A stretch of DNA of 64,000 nt. Origin: Rhizobium sp. Q54. GTDB lineage: Bacteria; Pseudomonadota; Alphaproteobacteria; SMXS01. The stretch covers positions 62,001 to 126,000 of the forward strand of contig CAMDTB010000001.1 in the NCBI GenBank assembly GCA_945907245.1. The letters are read 5' to 3'. Below, in pieces: positions 1 through 8,360 of the stretch. The notes below the pieces were generated by a model. That model was not told the DNA's origin and did no database searches. It was given only the letters and a program-made list of their open reading frames with translations. Position numbers and translations under genes: made by a program. Each line of letters begins with the position of its first letter. Position 1 is the first letter of the stretch.

Positions 1-2
1 GC

Positions 3-392
3 CGCGTGCGCGACATGGGATTCACCCGCAACCAGTGGCGGGTGCTCGCCCATCTGCGCCGGGTCGACGGCATCAACCAGAGCCAGCTCGCCGACCGCAT
101 GGACGTGGAGCCGATCGCGCTGGTGCGCCTGCTCGACAAGCTGGAGGCGGCGGGCTACGTGCAGCGCCGGCAGGACCCGCAGGACCGCCGCGCCTACCTC
201 CTCTACCTCACCGAAAAGGCCGGGCCGCTGATCGAACGGCTCCAGGCGGTTTCGGTCGAGCTGCGCGAAGAAATGCTGGGCGACCTCAGCGCAGGCGAGC
301 GTGACGCGCTGATCGACCTGCTGATGCGGATCAAGTCCCGGATGACCAACAAGACGACCCAAAAACTGCTGGAGGTCGCGGCCCATGAATAA
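3..392 (+). CDS. MarR-family transcriptional regulator (5' end outside window)
   Basis: This is probably the repressor of the efflux operon that follows. The visible part carries a winged helix-turn-helix: the recognition region reads INQSQLADRMDVEPIALVRL, and the wing is RRQDPQDRRAYLLYLTEKA, which is typical of MarR proteins. The frame is open to the left edge, and a GTG at position 6 falls inside the DNA-binding domain, so the true start is upstream and the gene is partial. The stop codon overlaps the start of the emrA-like gene by eight bases, so the two are translationally coupled. MarR proteins usually respond to small aromatic or hydrophobic compounds. The ligand here is unknown. Confidence 0.85.
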   Translation, partial: RVRDMGFTRNQWRVLAHLRRVDGINQSQLADRMDVEPIALVRLLDKLEAAGYVQRRQDPQDRRAYLLYLTEKAGPLIERLQAVSVELREEMLGDLSAGERDALIDLLMRIKSRMTNKTTQKLLEVAAHE

Positions 393-1500
393 GGTGGCGC
401 GCATCAACGAGGCCGACGCCTCGCCCATGGACACAATCCAACCCAAGGCGTCGTGGAAGACACGCAGCCGCGAACTGGTGCGCGTCGGACTGCTGGTGCT
501 GCTCGGGGTGGCGGTGCTGATCGGTCTTGGCATCTACCTGATGTCCGGCCGCTACGAGAGCACCGACAATGCCTATGTGCAGGCTAACAAGGCCTATATC
601 AGCGCCCAGGTGCAGGGACGCGCCGTCGAGGTCATGGCGCGCACCAACCAGACCGTAAAGGCCGGCGACGTGCTGTTCCGTCTCGACGACGCCTCCTACC
701 GGATCGCGCTCGCCATGGCCGAGGCCGACGTGGACACCACGCGCAACGACCTCGGCTCGCTGAACGCGTCCGTCGGCGAGAAGAGCGCGGCGGTCGGCAC
801 CGCCCGCGCCAACCTGGCCTTCGCCCAGAAGGAATATGACCGGCAGAAGGAGCTGGCCGCCCGCGGCGTTGTCTCCAGGGTCAAGCTCGACCAGGCCGAG
901 CACGACCTGTCCGTCGCCCGCCAGAAGGTGGCCGAGGCGCAGCAGGACCTCGCGGCGACCACGGCGAAGCTGGGCAAGGAGATCGGCCCGGCCGTCGACC
1001 AGAACCCGGAAGTGCGCCACGCCATCGCCGTGCGCGACCAGGCCAGGCTCGACCTGGAGCATACGGTGGTGCGCGCGCCCGAGGACAGTATCGTCGCCTC
1101 GGTCGACGTGCAGCTCGGCGAGCAGGTGATGCCCGAGAAGCCGGTGGTAAGCCTGGTGTCGAAGAATTCGCTGTGGATCACCGCCAACTTCAAGGAAACC
1201 CAGCTCACCAACGTCCATGAGGGCCAGGCCGCGACCATCACCGTCGACATCTATCCGGGCCGCGAATGGCACGCGACCGTGGGCAGCCTCAGCCCGGCGA
1301 CGGGCGCCGAGTTCTCGCTGATCCCGCCGCAGAACGCGTCGGGCAACTGGGTCAAGGTGGTGCAGCGCGTGCCGGTCCGGCTCTACCTGCTGGACTACAA
1401 GGGCGACGTGCCGCTGCCGGCCGGGCTCAGCGCCCAGGTCAAGGTCGACACCGGCCATCGCAGCGGGCTGGCGCGGCTGATCGAGAGCGTTTTCGGCTAG
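385..1500 (+). CDS. emrA: HlyD/EmrA-family membrane fusion protein of a multidrug efflux system
   Basis: This is the periplasmic adaptor that links an inner-membrane MFS exporter to an outer-membrane channel. The 371 residues hold a cytoplasmic N-terminus, one membrane segment at about 31-53, the family hallmark TDNAYV at 60-65, a biotinyl-lipoyl-like half (about 66-110), a coiled-coil hairpin (about 110-220) and the second lipoyl/beta-barrel part. The length matches EmrA. The ATG at 385 overlaps the marR stop, and the gene ends four bases before the emrB-like GTG, so the three form one operon. No outer-membrane TolC-type partner lies in the window. The symbol reflects family resemblance and the substrate range is unknown. 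Confidence 0.87.
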   Translation: MNKVARINEADASPMDTIQPKASWKTRSRELVRVGLLVLLGVAVLIGLGIYLMSGRYESTDNAYVQANKAYISAQVQGRAVEVMARTNQTVKAGDVLFRLDDASYRIALAMAEADVDTTRNDLGSLNASVGEKSAAVGTARANLAFAQKEYDRQKELAARGVVSRVKLDQAEHDLSVARQKVAEAQQDLAATTAKLGKEIGPAVDQNPEVRHAIAVRDQARLDLEHTVVRAPEDSIVASVDVQLGEQVMPEKPVVSLVSKNSLWITANFKETQLTNVHEGQAATITVDIYPGREWHATVGSLSPATGAEFSLIPPQNASGNWVKVVQRVPVRLYLLDYKGDVPLPAGLSAQVKVDTGHRSGLARLIESVFG

Positions 1501-1504
1501 ACCG

Positions 1505-3043
1505 GTGAGCACTCCAGCGCATACGCCGATGCCCTATCGCGGCATCGTCTCGGTGTCGGCCATGATGGCGACCACCATGCAGGCCATCGACGGCACCATC
1601 GCCAACGTGGCGCTGCCGCACATGCAGGCGAGCCTGTCGGCGACGCCGGACCAGATCGCCTGGGTGCTGACCTCCTACATCATCGCCTCGGCGGTGATGA
1701 TCCCGCTGACCGGCGTGCTGACCTTCCGCTACGGCCGCAAGAAGCTCTACCTTTTGTCCATCGCCGGCTTCACCATCGCCTCGGCGCTCTGCGGCATCGC
1801 CACGTCCCTCGAGGAGATGCTGGCGTTCCGCCTGCTGCAGGGCGTGATGGGCGCGGCGCTGGTGCCGCTGTCCCAATCGCTGATGCTGGATTCCTACCCG
1901 GACCACGAGCGCGGCAAGGCCATGGCCGTATGGGGCGTCGGCGTCATGGTCGGACCGATCCTGGGCCCGACGCTCGGCGGCTGGCTGACCGAATCCTACA
2001 ACTGGCGCTGGATCTTCTACATCAACGTGCCGTTCGGCATCGCCGCGTTCATGGGGCTGGCGCTGTTCTCGGGCGACACGCCCATCGACCGCAGCCGCAA
2101 GTTCTCGGCCTATGGCTACGCCATGCTGGCGCTCGCCATCCTGGCGTTTCAGCTCATGCTCGACCGCGGCGAGCGCGCCGACTGGTTCGAGTCCGACGAG
2201 ATTCTCATGTGGGCTGCGCTGGCCTTCATCGGCCTGTTCCTGTTCATCCACCACATGGTGTTCTCCGAGCATCCGTTCATCAACCGGACAGTGCTGAAGG
2301 ACCGTAATTTCGTCGCCGGCTCGGTGTTCTATTTCTCCGTCGCCATGGTGCTCTACACCTCCATGGCCATGGTCCCGGTGATGCTGCAGAACCTGATGCA
2401 CTATCCAGTGCTCACCACCGGCTTCCTGATCGCGCCGCGCGGCTTCGGCATGATGATCGGCATGACCATGGTGGGGCGGCTGGCCCAGCGCGGCCACAGC
2501 CCGCGGATGTTCATCACCCTGGGCCTCCTGCTGACTGTCTATACGCTGTGGGAGATGTCCCGCTTCAACCTGTACACCAGTTCGGCCGAGTTCATCTGGA
2601 TCGGGATCGTGCAGGGCGTCGGCATCGGCATGACCTTCGTATCGCTGAACCTGATCTCCTACGCCACCCTAGAAACCCGGCTGCGTACCGAAGCGGCGTC
2701 GTTCGCCAACACCATGCGCAGCTTCGGCTCCAGCATGGGCATCGCCGTGGTGTTCGCGTTCCAGACGCGCGCCGCCGAGATCAACCACGCGACGCTCGCC
2801 GAGCACTACACCCTGTCGAACAAGTCGTTCGAGATGATGCGTCCCGACATCTGGGACCTGGGCACGGCGGCGGGACGCGCGGCGCTCGATTCCGAGCTGG
2901 GCCGGCAGGCGGCGATGATGGCATTCACCACCGACTTCCAGCTGGTGATGGTCGCCACGATCTGCATCTTCCCGCTGCTGCTGCTGGTGAAGCTGCCGAA
3001 AAACATGATGAAGGCGCCGGCCGAGGCCGCAGCGCAGGAGTAG
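1505..3043 (+). CDS. emrB: DHA2-family MFS multidrug exporter (EmrB-like)
   Basis: This is a proton-driven drug exporter of the inner membrane, and the partner of the upstream membrane fusion protein. The 512-residue length and about 14 hydrophobic segments fit the DHA2 family. Segment 1 has the usual DGTIANVALPHM pattern, the loop 2-3 motif is RYGRKKLYLL, and WVLTSYIIASAVMIP marks segment 2. A GTG start four bases after the emrA stop gives the right N-terminus. The gene ends close to a convergent minus-strand gene, so the operon stops here. EmrAB pumps expel hydrophobic acids, uncouplers and antibiotics. The actual substrate cannot be read from the sequence. Confidence 0.88.
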   Translation: MSTPAHTPMPYRGIVSVSAMMATTMQAIDGTIANVALPHMQASLSATPDQIAWVLTSYIIASAVMIPLTGVLTFRYGRKKLYLLSIAGFTIASALCGIATSLEEMLAFRLLQGVMGAALVPLSQSLMLDSYPDHERGKAMAVWGVGVMVGPILGPTLGGWLTESYNWRWIFYINVPFGIAAFMGLALFSGDTPIDRSRKFSAYGYAMLALAILAFQLMLDRGERADWFESDEILMWAALAFIGLFLFIHHMVFSEHPFINRTVLKDRNFVAGSVFYFSVAMVLYTSMAMVPVMLQNLMHYPVLTTGFLIAPRGFGMMIGMTMVGRLAQRGHSPRMFITLGLLLTVYTLWEMSRFNLYTSSAEFIWIGIVQGVGIGMTFVSLNLISYATLETRLRTEAASFANTMRSFGSSMGIAVVFAFQTRAAEINHATLAEHYTLSNKSFEMMRPDIWDLGTAAGRAALDSELGRQAAMMAFTTDFQLVMVATICIFPLLLLVKLPKNMMKAPAEAAAQE

Positions 3044-3046
3044 AGG

Positions 3047-4129
3047 TTATTTCTTCTTTTTCTTTTTCGCGGGCTGCTTCGAGACGTTGACGGTGCCCTT
3101 GCCGATGATCCAGGGCAGGTCGAGGAACGTCTTCACGCCCGACGGCGCGTCGCACACATAGGGGATGGCGTTCACCGCGTGCATGGCCGTGCCCTGCAGG
3201 CCGTCGCTGATCCACTGGGCGCCGAAGTTGACATGCATGCGCGGCTCGCCCTCGATGGTCACCGAGTGGTCGCCCGTGGGCCATTCGGGGGCGACGCTCT
3301 CGTGGATGCGCCAGACCGTCTCGTGCACGATCACGTCCTGGCCGCCGGCGACGCCGGCCCAGGTCCAGTGCTGGCCCGCGACCGTGCCCTTCCGGACGAT
3401 GCCCGAGGCCGTCTCCAGATCGGCCGCGGCAAGTTCGCGGACGGTGTTTTCCCTGATGTCGTCGAGCTTCACCCCGAGCGCGTCGGCGATCATCTGGATG
3501 TTCTCGCGGAACAGGCCGGACAGCCAGAATGAATAGCGCTCGGCGTCCTTCTTGAACTGGGCCGGCGTCTTCGAGAAGCCCATCATGTCGAACATGATCT
3601 CGGGCGACGGATAGTGCTGGAAGTTGGAGATTTCCCGCACGTAGATCTTGTCGACCCGCCGGGACAGCGCCGTCATGGTCATGGGCAGCAGGTCGCCCAG
3701 CCAGCCCGGATTGAGGCCGGTGGAATGGAAGGTCGAGCCGCCCTTGCGGCAGGCTTCCTCCAGCCGCTTGTTCAGCTTCGGGCCATAGACCTTCGGATAC
3801 ATGTAGCCGACGGTGGTGATGACGTCCTTGCCCGAGGCGAGCAGCCGGCAGAACAGGTCGATGTCGGCCATCGGGTCGGCGCCGTAGACCAGCGACGGCA
3901 GCGCGGTGTGGATGACCACGTCGGCGTCCATGGCGACGATCCTCTCGACGTCATTGGTCGCCTTGACGCCCAGCTTGCCGACGCCGGCGATCTCGCCCGC
4001 GTCCTTGCCGGCCTTCTCGCCGGAGAACACATACATGCCGACCAGCTTCATGTCGGCCCGCTCGGCGACGGCGCGCACGGCGTGCTTGCCGACATTGCCG
4101 CTCGACCACTGGATGACTTTATAGGTCAT
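3047..4129 (-). CDS. Dihydrodipicolinate reductase-like NAD(P)H-dependent dehydrogenase
   Basis: This is a 360-residue cytosolic oxidoreductase with an N-terminal Rossmann fold: MTYKVIQWSSGNVGKHAVRA supplies the nucleotide-binding glycine loop. The family resembles the N-terminal domain of dihydrodipicolinate reductase and 2,4-diaminopentanoate dehydrogenase, but it is longer than DapB and is not expected to make lysine. It often sits in catabolic neighbourhoods, and its substrate is unknown. A GGGAAG ribosome-binding site precedes the ATG. The C-terminus ends in six consecutive lysines encoded by an A-rich run, probably a disordered tail. It converges with the efflux operon. Confidence 0.72.
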   Translation of the reverse strand: MTYKVIQWSSGNVGKHAVRAVAERADMKLVGMYVFSGEKAGKDAGEIAGVGKLGVKATNDVERIVAMDADVVIHTALPSLVYGADPMADIDLFCRLLASGKDVITTVGYMYPKVYGPKLNKRLEEACRKGGSTFHSTGLNPGWLGDLLPMTMTALSRRVDKIYVREISNFQHYPSPEIMFDMMGFSKTPAQFKKDAERYSFWLSGLFRENIQMIADALGVKLDDIRENTVRELAAADLETASGIVRKGTVAGQHWTWAGVAGGQDVIVHETVWRIHESVAPEWPTGDHSVTIEGEPRMHVNFGAQWISDGLQGTAMHAVNAIPYVCDAPSGVKTFLDLPWIIGKGTVNVSKQPAKKKKKK

Positions 4130-4225
4130 GGAAGCTTCCCGTTGCGTTGCCCTGCACGGCGGCCACGATACCGGGCGGCCGTGGCGGTTTCCAGCGGGGA
4201 GATTGCCGATGGTTCAGATGAAGCT

Positions 4226-4513
4226 TTAGGGTTTGCTGTGATCTTTCGGCAGGCCGATCCATATGCCTATACCGTCGGTTCCTTCGCCTTCCATGATCGC
4301 CTGTGTCTCGGGATCGAGAGGCTCGAACGCTTCCGGCGGCAGCCTCCAGTGCCTAGCTATGCCGGGCACGCGCGGCTGCTGCTGCGGCAGCTGCGCCAAC
4401 TTTGCAATTGGCTTGCCACGGCGTGAGATGATCACCTCCTCGCCGGCCGACGCCCGCGTGACGAGTTCGGAGAGCCGGGCTTTCGCCTCAGTGATGTTGA
4501 TGGGCTTGTTCAT
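4226..4513 (-). CDS. Phd/YefM-type antitoxin, apparently without a toxin partner
   Basis: This 95-residue protein has the Phd/YefM N-terminal DNA-binding fold: INITEAKARLSELVTRASAG followed by EEVIISRRGKPIAKLAQL is the classic pattern for antitoxins of PIN- or Doc-type toxins. The start chosen at 4513 matches where the family begins. A start at 4561 would add 16 residues that have no family support. Antitoxin genes of this class are normally followed directly by the toxin, but only about 100 bases separate the stop from an unrelated dehydrogenase, and no toxin frame is present. It may be an orphan left by toxin loss, or a stand-alone regulator. Confidence 0.75.
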   Translation of the reverse strand: MNKPINITEAKARLSELVTRASAGEEVIISRRGKPIAKLAQLPQQQPRVPGIARHWRLPPEAFEPLDPETQAIMEGEGTDGIGIWIGLPKDHSKP

Positions 4514-4566
4514 AGTCCGGATCTGGGAATTAGTCGGCAGTTGGTCAACCTGGTTGGACATCCGGT

Positions 4567-5562
4567 CTATGGCCGGTTCTGCGCCACCGCTTCTGCCAGG
4601 CTGCGGTTGACGGCGCGGACGCCGTCCATTACCGCCTGCTTGAAGATGTCCCGGTTGACCACGTACTGGTGCGCCGAAATCTCGTAGACCTTGCTCGGGA
4701 TCGCCCAGGCCGGCGTGTTCGGGTTGGTCCACAGCGATCCGACGACGGCCTCGTACTCGGCCTTGTTGCCGTAGCGCGCGGTCTCGACGAATTCGCCGGC
4801 CTGGCCGATGCCAACCTTGTCCTTCAGCAGCATGTTGGCGCCCTCGCCGGCGATGCGGATCTTGGCATGGAACATGTGGTGCTTGGTGAGGTGCGGCACC
4901 ACGTAGAGGCCCGGCTTGATGCTGATGTTGGCGCTGCTCGAATAGACCCGGAAGCCCGACCCGGACATTTCCGAGAAGTCGATCACCACCGTGGGGATGA
5001 CGATGACGGCCTTGGTGTCGACCGAAATCTGGTTCAGCGCCCGGCAGTTGCCCAGCGACATGGGCGACTGGTCGCTGATCGGCGCGTCATAGTGGCCGTT
5101 GATCAGCGGCCGGTCGCGCGGCGTCACCACATAGAACAGCCGCGCGTCGGCGAACGGGCTCTTCTCGAAGGGAACGGCCGTGGTCTTCAGTTCGCTCCAG
5201 CCCTTGCTTGCCTGGATTTCCTCCAGCGGCACGATCGGCCGGCCGGTGGCGGCGACCTGGGTGAGAACGTCGGCCAGCGCCTGGTCGGCGATATCGCGCA
5301 GATCGTCCAGCGCCACGCCCGCCAATGTCGCGCTCATCTCCAGCGAGACGTTGCCGCTGTCGCCCATGGCGCGCATGCCGTTGCGCACCACGAACACCAT
5401 GCGGTAGGTCGGCACCGCGATCCGGTCGGTCCGGGTCAGCAGCTTGATGCCGCCCTAGTCGAAGGAATCGAACGTCAGCTGCTCCGGCGTGATCTCCTTC
5501 GCGGCCGAGCCTGTCGCGACCAGTGCCGCCAGCAGCAGCGCGCCCATACCCAGCAGTTTCAT
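4567..5562 (-). pseudogene. Exported hypothetical protein interrupted by an in-frame TAG
   Basis: A good start at 5562 (GGGGG six bases upstream) opens a signal peptide, MKLLGMGALLLAALVATGSA with a further A, but the frame meets TAG at 5455-5457 after 35 codons. The same frame then runs open for 296 codons to 4567. The sequence across the stop reads TPEQLTFDSFD, stop, GGIKLLTRTDRIAVP, so both sides look like one protein and the TAG most simply replaces a tyrosine TAC or TAT. A 282-residue product could start at the internal ATG 5415, but it would lack the export signal. I recognise no family. It may be a pseudogene, a recent nonsense allele or a sequence error. Confidence 0.6.
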
Positions 5563-5738
5563 GCATGCCCCCAGCAATTGTTCGGCAAAAAGCCTGCCAG
5601 CAGGATCAATAATTGTCCACAGGGTTGGTATTTCGTTACCCGGCCGGTGATCGGATTCACGGGATTGTTCCTTGCCGTTGATTGGCGGGCCGGAACATGC
5701 GATTCCGGGTGCAGGGAACACGCACAAGGGGAAGATCG

Positions 5739-6164
5739 ATGGCCGATACCGCGCAATATGTCGCCGACCGCATGGCGCTGATGGACGTGATGCTGAAATA
5801 CGCCAAGGGCTGCGACAACCGCGACCTGGCGCTGTACCGGTCGTGCTTCGCCGATGACGCGGTGATCACCGGCTTCGGCGACGTCACCTACAACAGCGGC
5901 GATGCCTGGACCGCCTATGTGGTCGAGGCGCTGGGCCGCTTCGGGCCGACCCAGCACATGCTGGGCCCGCAGCTCGCCACCATCGACGGCGATACCGCCG
6001 AGTGCCGCACCGACGTGCAGGCCACCCACTATCTGAAGGACCAGGCCAGCACCACGCTGACGCTCTGGGCCACTTACGAGACCCGGATGAAGCGCATCAA
6101 CGGCGAATGGAAGATCGCCCGCCACCACCTGGTGCCGCGCGGGACTCGGGTCCAGTCGGATTGA
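5739..6164 (+). CDS. SnoaL-like / NTF2-fold protein
   Basis: This 141-residue protein has the NTF2-like cone fold used by polyketide cyclases, steroid isomerases and small dehydratases. The evidence is the opening ADRMALMDVMLKYAKGCDNRD followed by the CFADDAVITGFGD segment, and the C-terminal TYETRMKRINGEWKIARHHL strand. The start is fixed by AAGGGGAAG seven bases before the ATG. An in-frame ATG upstream has no such site. It stands alone and diverges from the interrupted exported gene. Members of this superfamily often act on cyclic hydrophobic compounds. The substrate and even catalysis are uncertain. A second SnoaL-like protein lies at 46056. Confidence 0.75.
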   Translation: MADTAQYVADRMALMDVMLKYAKGCDNRDLALYRSCFADDAVITGFGDVTYNSGDAWTAYVVEALGRFGPTQHMLGPQLATIDGDTAECRTDVQATHYLKDQASTTLTLWATYETRMKRINGEWKIARHHLVPRGTRVQSD

Positions 6165-6236
6165 GAGCGGGCGCGTTATGGCTGTCGGAGCAGAGCCCTG
6201 CGACACAAACCCGACTGGAAGGCCCTTATCGTAAAA

Positions 6237-6722
6237 ATGAGCTACTGGAAGCAGCTCATTAACGACAATGATCGTGTGGGCGCGATTCCGTGGCATCTAC
6301 CGAAAACTGCAGCCACGGAACGCGAGATATCCCACACGGAATCTGCGAACAACATCGAGCTATCGGAAGAGTACAGGGCCTTCCTACAGTGCGCGAATGG
6401 ATGGGTGGGCTTCCACATATCCACGGATCTCTTCGGGACCGATGAACTAAACAGCGCCTACAATGCTGACCCCCTCCCTATGCCGGAAGTCCGCGAGTTT
6501 ATTAAAGCCATTAATCTGGACGCGCAGCACGTGATCCCGATCGGCGTATCCCCGTTCGATCGGGATGTCTTCCTGCTGGTGTCGCCGTCCAGCCCCGTGG
6601 CGCCCAACCACGTGATCTGGTGGGCTGGCGAGGAGGTCGAACGATACGGCACCTTCGAAGAATTCTTTAACGCGATGATCGCCAGTAACGCCTATATCGC
6701 CCGCAAGCTTATGCCATCTTGA
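6237..6722 (+). CDS. SMI1/KNR4 (SUKH) family protein
   Basis: This 161-residue protein fits the SUKH superfamily: an N-terminal ELSEEYRAFLQCANGWVGF motif (helix followed by the NG turn), the middle DVFLLVSPSSP strand region and a VIWWAGEEVERYGTFEEFF end. Bacterial SUKH proteins are frequently immunity proteins for contact-dependent or polymorphic nuclease toxins, but many are orphans. No toxin, Rhs or HINT gene is beside it. The coding sequence is clearly poorer in G+C than its neighbours and uses rarer codons such as CTA, AAA and TTA, which suggests horizontal acquisition. The ribosome-binding site is weak. Confidence 0.72.
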   Translation: MSYWKQLINDNDRVGAIPWHLPKTAATEREISHTESANNIELSEEYRAFLQCANGWVGFHISTDLFGTDELNSAYNADPLPMPEVREFIKAINLDAQHVIPIGVSPFDRDVFLLVSPSSPVAPNHVIWWAGEEVERYGTFEEFFNAMIASNAYIARKLMPS

Positions 6723-6734
6723 CCACTTAGGTGC

Positions 6735-8306
6735 TCACCCCACCCGCCGATCCATCCCTGCCCAATAGGGCTCACGCAACTCACGCTTGAGCAGCTTGCC
6801 GATGGTGCTGCGGGGCAGGTCGTCGCGCAGCTCGACCTTGTGCAGGCGCTGCAGCTTGCCGAGGCGCTCATTGGCCCAGGCGCGGATTTCTTCGCCGGTG
6901 GCCTTGGCGCCGGGCTTCAGCACGACGAGGCCGAGCGGGCTCTCGCCCCATTCGTCGCTGGGAATGGCGATGACGGCGGCGTCGTCCACGTCCGGGTGCT
7001 TCAGCAGTTCGGCCTCGAGGTCGGCGGCGTAGATGTTGAAGCCGCCGGAGATGATCATGTCCTTGGCGCGGTCCAAGAGGACGATGAAGCCCTCGTCGTC
7101 CATCTTGCCCATGTCGCCGCTGCGCTGCCAGACGCGTCCCTCGGGATCGGTCCAGCGGGATTCGGACGTCTTGTCGGGCTTGTTGTAGTAGCCGGTCATC
7201 ATGAAGCCCGACCAGCCGATCAGCTCGCCTGTCTCGCCGCGCGGCACCTCGTTCATGTTCTCGTCGACGACGCGGATCTCGGTGCCTTCCCGGGCATAGC
7301 CGACGGTGTGCACCTTGTCCGGCCGCTCATGGGCGTTGAGGAAGCAGCCGACGCCGCCCTCGGTCATGCCGTAGACCTCGGTGAAACCGCCGGGCCAGGC
7401 GGTGATCAGCCAGGTCTTGAACTTGGGGCGGAGCGGGGCCGAGGTGCAGAACTTCCACACGAAGCTCGACAGGTCGTACTTGCCGAAGTCCGGGTGGTCG
7501 TGCAGCCGGTGATACTGCACCGGCACCTGCATGGTGTGGGTAGCGCGCTCCTTCTCGGCGAGGCGCAGGTAGTTCTCGGTGTCCGAGCGCGGCAGCAGGA
7601 TGGTGGTGCCGCCCCAGGCCAGCGCCGGCAGCAGGGCGAACAGGGTGGTGTTGGAATAGAGCGGCGTCGAGACGATCAGCCGCGTGTCCGGCCCATAGCC
7701 GAACGCGTCGCGCGTCGCCCAGTAGGAGATGCGGGTGCGGTGGTCGTGCAGGATGCCCTTCGGCACGCCGGTGGTGCCCGACGAATAGATGATGTTGAAG
7801 TCGTCCAGATTGTCGATCGTCACGCCCGGATTGGTCTCGGGATACTGCGCGATCCAGTCCTGGAAGCCGGCCCAGCGGTCGTCGGCGAAGTCGTAGGCGA
7901 TGCGGCCGCCGGGAACGAGCGTTGAAAGCCGCGCGTCGATCTGGCCGACCAGGTCCATGGTCTTTTTCGACACGAACAGCACCTTCGAGCCGCTGTCGGC
8001 GATCATCGCCTCAAGGCTCTCGGCGCTCGCCATGCCGGACAGCGGCACGGCGCAGGCGCCGGCCCGGATGATGCCCCAGAAGGTGAAGAAATACTCGGCC
8101 GAGGTGTCGGCCAGGATGGCGACCTTGTCGTTGCGCCCGATGCCCAGCGCGATCAGGCCGTTCGCCACCCGGTTGATGATCCTGTCGCCCTGGCCCCAGC
8201 TGTAGCGCTCGTCGTTGAACACCAGCATCTCGGCGTCCGGCCGCGTGCGCGCCTGGTAGTCCATGAGGTCGGAGAGGTTGGCTTCCCGTTCGAACTGCGT
8301 GAGCAT
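6735..8306 (-). CDS. AMP-dependent acyl-CoA synthetase/ligase
   Basis: This cytosolic enzyme activates a carboxylic acid to its CoA thioester via an acyl-adenylate. The 523 residues include the ATP/AMP motif YSSGTTGVPKGILHD, a second core motif EVYGMTEGG, the hinge RSGDMGKMDDEGFIVLLDR and a C-terminal RSTIGKLLKREL bearing the catalytic lysine. It is the last gene of a seven-gene minus-strand operon (two ABM proteins, P450, MDR, SDR, Fe-ADH), so its natural role is probably CoA activation of the acid produced by those oxidations. The acid cannot be named. AGGGA lies upstream of the ATG. Confidence 0.87.
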   Translation of the reverse strand: MLTQFEREANLSDLMDYQARTRPDAEMLVFNDERYSWGQGDRIINRVANGLIALGIGRNDKVAILADTSAEYFFTFWGIIRAGACAVPLSGMASAESLEAMIADSGSKVLFVSKKTMDLVGQIDARLSTLVPGGRIAYDFADDRWAGFQDWIAQYPETNPGVTIDNLDDFNIIYSSGTTGVPKGILHDHRTRISYWATRDAFGYGPDTRLIVSTPLYSNTTLFALLPALAWGGTTILLPRSDTENYLRLAEKERATHTMQVPVQYHRLHDHPDFGKYDLSSFVWKFCTSAPLRPKFKTWLITAWPGGFTEVYGMTEGGVGCFLNAHERPDKVHTVGYAREGTEIRVVDENMNEVPRGETGELIGWSGFMMTGYYNKPDKTSESRWTDPEGRVWQRSGDMGKMDDEGFIVLLDRAKDMIISGGFNIYAADLEAELLKHPDVDDAAVIAIPSDEWGESPLGLVVLKPGAKATGEEIRAWANERLGKLQRLHKVELRDDLPRSTIGKLLKRELREPYWAGMDRRVG

Positions 8307-8360
8307 CGTCTGATCCCTGAGAGTTTCTTGAGGCGCAGCGTGCCCGGGGCACGGCGCAAG

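Noticed and set aside
4514-4732. Upstream in-frame extension of the Phd-type antitoxin
   Set aside because: The extra residues overlap the exported gene in another frame and have no antitoxin features. The family starts at MNKPIN.
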